DNA of 64,000 nt from assembly GCA_037179385.1 (NCBI GenBank), contig CM074187.1, positions 7,068,001 through 7,132,000 of the forward strand, read 5' to 3'. Source of the DNA: Holothuria scabra. Taxonomy: Eukaryota > Echinodermata > Holothuroidea > Aspidochirotida > Holothuriidae. Below the pieces are notes generated by a model. The model saw nothing but the letters and a program-made list of their open reading frames with translations, was not told where the DNA came from and did not search any database. Positions 1-11,000 of this stretch are shown here, one piece after another (position 1 is the first letter of the stretch; each line of letters begins with the position of its first letter). A program made the position numbers and the translations under genes.

Positions 1-1849
1 CCACCCTACTGAAGGTTCTGCTGTCTGATATGGTGAATGTACCATGCTGATACTTATTAGTTTCTTTAATTCAAACTTCTTGTGTATATGAATGAGCACA
101 GTTAAACAACTGTAGACCTGTGAATAAGAACAGGATAATGCACAATCACTGGTTAATGCAAGCAAAGCAGGAAGGGCACAGCTCGAGTGCATCCAGCAAT
201 AACACTGATTATGCATTATTCTGTACTATTGCAAAGTCCTTTAATTTTTAACCTTTAAATCCCTATGCAAGAAAAGTTGCTGAAAACTCCAGGCCCTAAA
301 TGGCAACTCTGAAGCAGTGTCCAGTGGCCAAGACAGCCCTATTGCACACAGAAATAAAATTAAGCTTGGGAAAATACTCTTCAGTACCAGAGGTATAGAA
401 TCCAGAATTACTCAAGAAAAATGTCACTAGAAAAAATATGCTTTTTGATCAAAAGAAAGTAAAACATTCACGACAAATAATTTGTCAATACCTAACAAGC
501 TTTGAAGAGTCTGTCTGGGACAAGAAACAAATCACTGGAACATGTGGAATGCTGCATATTGTAATTACCAGGATATACTCCTGTGGTGATACATTTAAGT
601 AAAATTTCAACAGCTCTATGGTACTATGGAGTTTAGGAGTATACACAAGATATTAATAAGGACAAGTGGACTTGTAAATATTTGTTGATGGATCTGCTGA
701 TGAAGTAATGAGAACAGATTTGTCAAAACCTGGTCAGTTAATACCTAAAAAACTGAAGTACACAACTTACAGTACAATTACAGGTTACATACATACACAA
801 GGGTGGTGCTAGGGTGTTTTGATAGGGAGCAAAAGAATGAACTGAGTCCTTATTTTTTCTTTTTTCTTGTCTTTCCCTTCTATTTTTACAATTTCTTGCG
901 AGCATAAAGCCCCCCCCCCCCAACACTGCCCCTACATGTGAAGTATGAAACTGAGATTATCACAAAAAGGGGTGCAAATTCTGAGCAGTTCATGCTCTTG
1001 CTCAAGAAGAATACATCGCTTCCCCAGAAAAACATGTTTACATCAAATTTCATCAATTATTGAAATGTTACACAAGTCAGTCTGCATATCCACATCAACT
1101 CATGCAGAAATGCTCTGAACCATGCAGTCACTATTGGAAGTTTTCACTAGTTTGATTCTCCAATTAATAAGTTGTAAACAAAGACTTTAAAATGTGATGA
1201 AATGTATGAGTTAATTAGTTAATTGACACTGTCAGAACTATGCTACTTTGTTCAAGCCTCAGTGTCTACTGCAGATCAAAGAATTTTTCAGTGTTAAAAT
1301 TTTCTTTGCACAGAATACACTACATCCAACAAACACTAAGACATCTATCTTGAAATAAATGTCACGCATCGATACTGAGGAAGAAGGGGTGAACAGATGA
1401 AAGTGATGGTTAATTTTAACTGAACAAGTCTCTGGTGTTTCCCACCAAGTCTCAACCTCTCCAAAAAATTGTTTTGATTTTTAATTTTAAGTAAATGAAA
1501 GGTAAACTGAGATTATTGCCTTGTAATCCCACTGAATTTGTCCATCCCAAAGGAATGAGACTATTAAGTGAAACAAAGAAAACTAAAAGAGTAGCAGTCA
1601 AATCGTCACGAATAAAATATTAAACTTTGATATGATTAGAACAATGTATTTTTATGTTTTTCTAACAGATATTTACAATTAAACATCAATTACTTTCATG
1701 TAACTCAGATTGTCATTATTTCTCCCTTGTAAAGGAACAAGGAAAAAAATAAGGCAGTGTAAAAATGCAAACATTTTAAGACAACTAGCATTACGAGCTA
1801 TATTTGTTCATTTTTTTAATTTAAACAAGGAGGACAATGACACTCGATG
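1..1849. other. 3' flank of the ENPP gene, no gene seen
   Basis: No coding exon is recognisable on either strand. The minus-strand ENPP reading frame stops at 1850. A minus-strand ATTAAA (plus TTTAAT at 1815-1820) lies only about 30 nt past the stop and is the nearest poly(A)-signal-like hexamer, but this is weak evidence. The stretch holds a dispersed repeat copy at about 85-232 and a C11-type homopolymer near 909-920. The short open frames here look random. Confidence 0.6.
85..232 (+). repeat. Dispersed MITE-like repeat, copy 1
   Basis: The stretch beginning near a TATGAATGA motif and carrying ACCTGTG, ATAATGCAC and GGTTAATGC blocks recurs at about 4953-5160 with the same order of blocks. 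Both copies end with a TTATGCATT motif. Inverted GGTTAATGC-like and GCATTAACC-like words suggest a small palindromic element. Boundaries are approximate and no target duplication was identified. Confidence 0.45.
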
Positions 1850-2083
1850 TTATGCACCCTTTTCACAATTCATCTTGCTTTTTCTTCTGTCAAACCACCC
1901 CCTTTGTATAAAATAAGCAAACAAAAGAGAGAAGAAGGCTGTTGTTGAGAGCAAATAAAAAATAATTCTTGATATCCTGCTGGTAGTCTTCTCCACCATC
2001 ATATTTATATATCTGTGTCTAGATCCATTGTTAGGCACTTCATTAATATCAAGAATATCACAAATCATTCCATAAATATCAAC
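1850..2083 (-). CDS. ENPP: ENPP exon 6 (last): end of catalytic domain, membrane helix, tail
   Basis: Begins after the acceptor TTTTTATTCACAG and encodes residues 390-466. [11 protein letters not shown] followed by PNNGS matches the end of the ENPP phosphodiesterase domain, where this D-Y-M-C pattern and P-N-N-G are conserved. It continues into a hydrophobic helix ([20 protein letters not shown]) and a positively charged cytosolic tail (RRKSK). This predicts a type I membrane protein with the enzyme outside. The stop lies at 1850-1852. Confidence 0.88.
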   Translation of the reverse strand, partial: VDIYGMICDILDINEVPNNGSRHRYINMMVEKTTSRISRIIFYLLSTTAFFSLLFAYFIQRGWFDRRKSKMNCEKGA

Positions 2084-5000
2084 CTGTGAATAAAAAAGAA
2101 AGGTAAGTTGCAATCAATTAATATATTTTTTTTTATTATAAACGTATGTGTTCTATATTCTTTATTTATCTATATCTGATCCTTGAATCACTGAATCATT
2201 AGGACTAAATTAAGTATCAAATATTAAATGTTTGAAAAAGTTTACTTTGAAGTGAGAAAAGTATGACCAGTAATCTACTGAATCTAAGCCTCAGTTTAAG
2301 GTCCCATTCATTTTACGATGTTAAAGTTATGATGTGCAAAGGGAGGTTTGAATAACTTTTAAAGACTAACTTTTAGTCCAATGGCTTACCAGCTCCACAA
2401 GTTTTCTTCAAAATTTAATTTTGTCATATTTTTTTTTTTATTCTTCAATAACTTTTACTGAATAAAACTCAAAAAAGATTATTGGTAGACAAAGTTATCA
2501 AAAGACACAGCATCTTCAGCTAAGAGTTACGTTTCATGAAGTTTGAAGGTCTTCAAACTTCATGAAAAATAATTCTTCGCTTACACTCTCAAGTTGCACA
2601 AAGTAATTCTTTACTTACACTCTCAAGTGGCTTGGCTCTATAACTGGACTTGAAAGCAGGACCTCTGGCATAAAATATAGCTTTCATATCCATATGCTCA
2701 TTGTCACAGCCATGATCAGAAGCATTTAAACAGTCCTTTGAAGGATCAAATTTCTATAGATCGAAAGAATCAAAAGTGAGTGCCATTATTACAAAGGTTC
2801 ATTCATTCCAACTGGCTAACATTAAAGGTAATGAAAGAAGACTGTACTTAGTCTAGAATAATCCATAAGATTAGATGAAGTTTTACAGCCCAGTTTCCAA
2901 CCACTTGGTTCAAGTCCAGCTGGCCACAGCATTTCTAACAGTTGTGACTCACTGGCTTGGTTCTCCCAGATCCATTGTTTATGCTCAGCACCAAAAATAA
3001 ACAAGTACAACTGATATGTCTTTAAATAAAAATGGTGCATTTTATGAAAGTATAATGCAGAAAGGGATGGACAGGTTTTGCAATCATACTGTCTTTAAAT
3101 AAACTCATACACAAAAAAAAGTGATAATAGGTGGAGAAATAAATCAAACTATATTTCATTTGTGCAATCTAAGAGGATTTCTGTTTATAGATGTCTGTGG
3201 TTCTAGCTGACATAAAACATCTGCAGTACCACAATGAGTTACACTAGGGAGGTGTTCAGTCTACACCTCTCTGGTTGCATATAGGTTTTTACTGACTTCT
3301 CTATACTCTGTTTCTACAAACACAGCAGACCAACAAAGCAAACTTCCCTCCATAATACCCAGCTTTAATAATGGTATTTCATAACATACATTTTATGGAT
3401 ATGGCAATGCAAAATGCCAGGTAACATTTGCTCTAATGAGGCACCTTAAAACATCTTTCAAGCAACCTGAAAATCCCCAGACCCTTGAAAACCCTTCTTT
3501 TCTGTAACGAAACAGTTCTTCAAAACAAATAGTTGCATAGTTATGAATCAGATTCTTGACTTGGCAATTTCAATTTACAATAAAATTTGACTTAAGGGTT
3601 GCTAAATTGCACAAAAACACCAGTTTATGACCAACATGCCCTACACAATCTGCAATACAGATTTGTTACTGACCATGGTGTTTTCCTTTCTTTTTTAGGT
3701 CTTACCACAAATCCACTGGCTAACTGGTCTTACATGATAGAAAATCACTTACTAGGTACACAATGTAAACATGTTTTTAACTTGTGTAGTGAAGATTGTA
3801 AAGCCAATTTAGATTGCATATTGAATAAATTAGCAAGAGCTATATAAATATGTAACCTTGTACATGATGGACAGTTCTATCCAAACAACCATCTCTTCCC
3901 CACCCCTAACCAATGTTGTTTGATTTAAATCCCATTGATTGAAATCACAATAAAAACCCACAATTTAAGTGAAAAAATCATGATTTTAATGGAAAAAAAA
4001 ACGAGTTAAATCAACTTATTAGGTCAAAATCACCTATTTAAATCATGATTTAAAAAAATCAACAACCCTGCCCCTAACTCTACCTTAGTCCCCCACTCCC
4101 AACTTAATCGCCCATCCCCCTCCTCCCCTGACATATCACTGGCACCACATGTCTACTTGCCCCATTTTTACAATGTTCAAATACCAATGGTATTATGAAA
4201 TGTTGACTTGCCAAATGAACATGCCATCCTATGTCTATATATCCAATTATAGGCAGGTTTCTTGGGTGATTTCCATAGTGGAAACGTTTTGGAAAATCTT
4301 CTTTCTTATAGACATGAAGGGCAGGATGTGCTGACCGCAGCTGCTGTAGCACCTGAAAATAACAAAAACATTCTAATAACTAAATCATTTTAAGATAAAA
4401 AATTTTTTCAATGTAAGTGATCATGTCTCAATGACCTATAACACTGTCATGACCTGATGACTATAGTTTATAAAAACCATATCTTCCATTCCATGATTTC
4501 ATTCAGTAAGCATGTATTTATAGCAGATATAAGTTGTACTGGGTTTTAGATTGGTATGAGTTCATCTTCAAGGAAACGTAAGTCCGTTCATACATTGTAA
4601 TAATTAAGCCCAAATTCTATAGGTCTGTAATTACATGCTGGCTGTGTATTATTTCAGAATAAACACATCTTGGGCTGTTCCATTTTACTCAGGGTTGGGC
4701 TATTATAATATTTACAAAGCAAGTTGTATTTTCTCTGTCACATATCTGTTGAATTTTTGTTACTGTTTTTGTATGTTGCTTTGTCTTTTGTTTAGCTAGG
4801 GAATCCATATTCCAAGCCCAACAGGGTTTTTCGTGTACTTCCCTTCACCTCATGCATATGTGCCTCTATTAAGTTTCATCTTATTTTCTACTTATGCATG
4901 AAGTGATAAAACAAATAAACAAAACGAAACAAAACGAAAATCAAAATATTATTGTGTATGAATGAACAAGGCTAAAGAACTCTGGACCTGTGCATTATGA

Positions 5001-8000
5001 CAGAATAATGCACTCGCAGGGATTAATGCTTTTGCTGGATGCACTAGGATTGAGCCCTCATACTGTACATCACTCGCATAAGCCCTCATTCATCACTCAA
5101 TCGCATTAACCTCAGATTATGCATTGCCCTGTTCATGGAACATCGTTGTGTAACCTGTTATTTTCGGTACTTACACCTTGGTCACTTATCAACAACATCT
5201 GTACTTATGTCAAGAACAAATATCTGACCGTAACCACTGAGGTATTAAGTTAATTGTATGAGCTCAAGAGAAACATATGACCCCTCACCTTCACAAAATG
5301 GTGCAAGTATTATCAAGTATGTACAAAAGCATAATTCCACTGTGTTTGTACAGTAGCTATGCATTGCAAACACAGTCAGATATCTGTGGATGTCTGCCCT
5401 ATAAATTCATGATGAGGATATATATTCCTTATACTTCTTTCACTCTAAGCATTCCTTTCACTCCATGAAATAAAACAAATATGAGTATGCTATGCAATGT
5501 AGCTATGACTGTGTTAAACGAAAAACTATTTCCAGCCCAATTGACTCACAATTAATAATGCTAAAAAGCAGAAGAAAGTGAGTAAATATTGATATAAATT
5601 TACTCATAGGCTCTGGGGAATAAGGGAGACTACCCTGGATTTGATTTAATTTGATGGAAATTTGTGAATCAACTTGAAACTTAACCTAAAGATTTAATAC
5701 TATCCAGGAAACTTCAGTCTACTATACCCTACATTGACTCTGAGATTAGCTTTACATAACCATTAAAACTGAATAGCAGTTTTTCTTTTTTTTGCACAAC
5801 ACCTTATTAATTCTGGTGCACAAAACTGGCATATTGATGGTAACATTACATGGGTTACTTGGTGCTAATACACCATCATGCATTAGTGTAGAAGTGTAGA
5901 ATAAACAGCCATTGCCATAAAATTAGTTTGTCATCCTTTCAACACCCAACCTTTAAAAGACCAATCCCATTCACCTCCTTCCTCTGTGGTACACAATGGG
6001 CTTTCAACTTCAGATAAGCCACAGCTACACTACAATGAATTCGGACTCTTCTGGTTTTGGGGTTTTTGCTAAAATCTTCTCAGACCTGGTCAGGAGGAGC
6101 AAAAAATTTGTCAACCAGTATACATGAATTACATCTGATGTCTATGAAAATAAAATGCCGACTGACTTTTTTGAAGAGTCACACTGACATACAATTTTTT
6201 TATTGGAGAGCGGAGTCTACAAATCTGTCTATCAATGAGACATTTCAAAATAATTAGCATAAATTTAATTTTCATAGTCTTAAGGTGTAACTCATACATT
6301 TACACATGTTAATAAATTTTTGGCTCTTTCCGACCAGCAATTGAGAAGATTCTGACAAAAATCTGAAAAAATTAGATAGAAATCCCATCTGAATTCATTG
6401 AAGTGTGACTGCGACTTTACAGCTAAACCTGCAACTTCAGAAATACTTCATGTAGTATTAAAACGTAAACAATGTTCTAGACAATGTTTCGTCAAAGGAA
6501 AGTTTTGAAAGTAGAATTTACCTTGGTTTCAGCACCAGCTCTTGCCTTAAGTTGAAACAATGAATTCACAAAAACACTAAACTCAATGTCATCTTCATCG
6601 ATGTAATCAGTTAAACTGATAAAGTTCTCAGGATGTACCACAGCATGGCCTTGATCACTAACAACTATCAAATTTAATGTCTCCCACAAACCTCGTTGGT
6701 CAATGTCATCTAGTAGACAATTAAGTGTATTGTCAACATCCCACAAGTCTAAATGAAATTGATCACTGTCAACACCACCCTGATGGAGGGCCTCATCTGG
6801 AAGTTCCAATGCCAGTAAAACTAAATCAAAGTCCTTCTCCACGAGCCACAAAACAGCATCCTTAACTTGATCCTTTGGGAGATAGTTTTCACGATTCCAT
6901 GAGTTCAGATAAGTCACATGATCACACTGCACTCCTTTCACTGGAACTGCTGTCCCAGCCCACATAAAACAGGCAACCTTTTTCCCAGCTAATTTGGCAG
7001 ATACCCAAATAGGCTCGACTCCAGTATCGAAGAATTCTGTGATGTTTAAAACATCATCGTATCCAGGAATTAAGGTATGAGTATTTGCATTGAAATACTT
7101 GTTATGAATAACACCATGACATTCTGGATAAAGTCCTTTAAAAGAGAAAAATGTCCATATTTTAGTAAGATTGCAAGAGGGAGATATGAAGAGCAAGTCC
7201 TAAACAACTACCCGTCCGTTTGTTTGTGTATGTATTGGGGTCACAACCTTAACATTATCAAGAGAGGGCACCCCTTTTAATACTAAACAGGATAAGGCAT
7301 GAAGCAAGCCAGACATGAATTTAATGATTTACAAGCAATTTAATACTACTAAAGTAAATGCTTCTATTTTCACACAATATGTATGTAGAATGGCAATTCT
7401 CTAATGACTGAAAGGAAATAAGAAGGGCAACGTGACGGTAAAGCACCGCTATGATTTGGCTTGTAATGATCCTGGAAATTTGGACTTATCAAACTTACCA
7501 GATGTCCTAAAATAGCCCTATAGAGTGTTCTAAGCTTCTTGATTAGAGTTGTGAAATCAAAATGTTGTGATTTAAAGTTGAGTTAACCTTCTACTCTGAA
7601 AATTGGTGCACACATTATTGCCTGCAACAAGCGGTTTTCCAAATCAAGGAGGAATCTACATATCCCTCTTTAACATTTTGCAGAGGAATTTTGAGTTGAT
7701 TCAAAGAAAAAATTTATCATTGATGTATTACTCCTGTTGTTTAGGAGTTAAGTCTGGGCTGGTGTAAAGAAGTTGATATGTATGGGTTTTTTTTTTTTTT
7801 TTTATGAAGTTTAACATCAGAATTTTCACAACTGAGGAATATATAACGTCTAGCACTGTGTGAACCCAATTAGAGGACATGGTGCTTGAAAGCTGGAGTG
7901 GACTGTCCTGTGGAAAGCCAGACAAGAGGCTCCCCTGTATGAATATGCAGCCTTGACCTCTACCCAAAACAAGAATGTAAATCTATTGTTATGATGGTTC

Positions 8001-11000
8001 AGCAGCCTATATGTCCTTTTCCTAATGATACCATGATGTCCAATATCTTTCAGGAACTCTATCTTAGGATGTTGGGAATTTTTGTGCTCATTGTCTGACT
8101 TTGGGAAATATTGACATTTTGACCTCTTCGAGTTGTGCCTCAAGATGATGATTTTAGGGATTCTTGGAAACTTTGCTTTTTGACCAATGACGAATTTAGA
8201 AGACCTTTGACCTTTGCAAAAACAACATCAATCTCGTCTTAACCATAATGAATTCACACAGTACATATGAAATCTATCCAAGCTTCTTAACCCTTTACCG
8301 TTGTTTGGGTCCTTTTGGACCCATGCGGAGAGCTCAGCTGTCACCCATCTTTACTGTTTACCGCGGAGCTCGAAACTGTGAGTAGCTACCCGAAAATTTG
8401 GCCACAATAACGAGAGAGACAATAGTTTAAGGTCACGGGGTCAATGACCTACGGAAGCCGATGAGGGGTGGGCTACATCCACTTTTCCGCCCACTCCCGA
8501 GGAGTGCAAATATGCCCCGATCGGAGCACAATGGTTAAGGGTTAATCTAAAATACCTGCACCAGTCGGCTAAAGGGTTACGTGCACACACGCAGAGACAG
8601 TGGCATCAGCTTTGCAGTAAACACACTCCACAGGCTTATTTTAACCCTTTACCGTTGTTTGGGTCCTTTTGGACCCATGTGGAGAGCTCGGCTGTCACCC
8701 ATCCTCACTATTTCACGCGGAGCTCATAACTGCAAGTAGCTACCCGAAAATTCGGCCACAACAACGAGAGAGACAATAGTTTAAGGTCACAGGGTCAATG
8801 ACCTACGGAAGCCGATGCGGGGTGAGCTACGTCCGCTTTTCCACTCACTCCCGAGGCGCGCAAATATGCCCCGATCGGAGCACAACGGTAAAGGGTTCAA
8901 TGGAGATATCATAGTGACAAGGTTTTCAGGATGTGACCCATAGTGACCAGAGATGCCCATGCAGAGAGGACGGATTCATGTTTAAAAGCAAGTAGAAGTC
9001 TGTAACATCTACAATTTTCAAAATAACACCAGGATGTTTAAACTGTCACAGCATTTTTTTTTTTTCAACCAGCTCCTGCTTCCTGCAGCATTGAAAACTG
9101 TAATATAAGCCCAACCAAACACAAACAACATACAGTGCTAGGCTCAGCAGATTACAGTACTCCTATGATGAGTAAAGAAGATGGATTGCTCTCATGCATA
9201 TCAAGGATGGCGAATGAAAATTATTCTAACCCCTTGCTGGGTATACTCATGTATTAAGCAAGCTGTAGTTCTTATATTAATGAATGATCAACATGATCAT
9301 GTGCATCAGTATCCCGTGGCTACTGTTTTGAAGTCTCTCATTGGGATGTTAAAATCAACCAGCTTGTTATTCATCAATACTTGACTCCTGTTTATTCACC
9401 CCCAATCCCACCCTCTCTTTTATCACTTTTCAAACAAATCACCCATAAAATGCACTTTTTAAAGAAATCACCTATACCTAATCGATCAAGTGTAAATAAC
9501 ATCACAGACAATAATTTAAAACATCAAAAGAACATTTGAAGTATGGGTAATACAACTGTTGAAAAATTTGCAGCCAGAATGATACATTTGAAGTATGGGT
9601 AATACAATTGTTGAAAAATTTGCAGCCAGAACGATACCTACAGTAGATGATTTATAATTGATTTAACCGTCAAATGAACACAAACTTGTCGCTTAATGTG
9701 ATCACTATCAGTTCCAGGCAGTGTAAGCAATGCTTGAATACACTTTCTGGGAAATCAATTTTCATGATTTTTCCAGGATTTTCCCAGGGACAAATAAGAA
9801 ATGTTTATGTCCTTCCTCTTAAAAATTCGAATTTTAAAATTTGAGTGGTAGACACCAATGAATTTGACATTACAAGTGCCAGGAGAAGAAGGTCACTTTG
9901 TGAAAATTAACTTGAGTTTTCCATGTACTATAACTTCATCTAATTTTCCTAATTTCAAGATTTTTTCTGGAATTGGAATACTTTTTCAAACCATCATGAC
10001 CTTTCCAGGTTGTTCAAGACAGCAAAAGCCCTGATGTCACTTTGTCACCAAGAATTATTTCTTTGCATTTGAACAAAAAAACAAATTCCCCCTTCTTGTG
10101 ATAATGCATCCACATAGGCTACCACATATGAAATCACATGTATGAAATTTCACTTTTATGAGTGTATAAATGAAGGTGTCAGTCAATCCAATCTTGAGGT
10201 ATCTAGTTGACAAGATTTTTGGCATTTAAGCTCTGGTACATAGTCAATAGAGGACAGACGGTCTATTTTTAGTTGCAAACTGATGTTTTTGTTCTCTTGG
10301 TTAAGTCTTTCATATGCTCAGAATCTTACAGTACTTTTCAAAAAAAAACTTATTTTAAACATGCTGGGCACTGGAACCAAGTTGGGTTGTTGTACAGCCA
10401 TAGTGAGCCTTGCAGAACTAGTTATGCACTCTGAATGCCACGTGACTATAGGAAAAGGTACTATCTCAACATAGCAAGTTGGCCTTTTGTCACAATACAA
10501 TTGGTTGTCAGACAGTGCTTATACAGGCAACATCAGACATTAACCTTTATTAACCTTTGACCTCCACCAAAATCAATAGGATTCTTCCTCTTAACATGAA
10601 AATCTACATGTCAAATTTAAAAAGTGTCAAACATTCCTATTGTTATGATGGTACCAAGCAGCATCACAAACACACATAATTTGCATATACAAGCATGCAC
10701 ACACACCTACAAATACACACATACATACATAAACATGACATCACAATCACATAGTACTGTAGATTCATTGACTGCCTTCATCAATAAGAAAAAAAAATTG
10801 GATTATCATTAAAAGTTGTTGGTTCACAAACATGAATCAAGCTGAGCAATCAAAGATGGCAAGAGAAATTCATGCAACACTCAACAACAAACTTTTCAGC
10901 ATTATCTGTAGTAATGCCTGATTGGGAAAAAAATTGCAATGCATAGAAATGAGTGACATTCAATTTAGAAAATTTCTGGTTAAATAATGTAAAAATCAAC

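Noticed and set aside
7850..8143. 97-codon minus-strand frame as a gene
   Set aside because: Lies in ENPP intron 2 over degraded repeat sequence, with no recognisable domain or splice structure.
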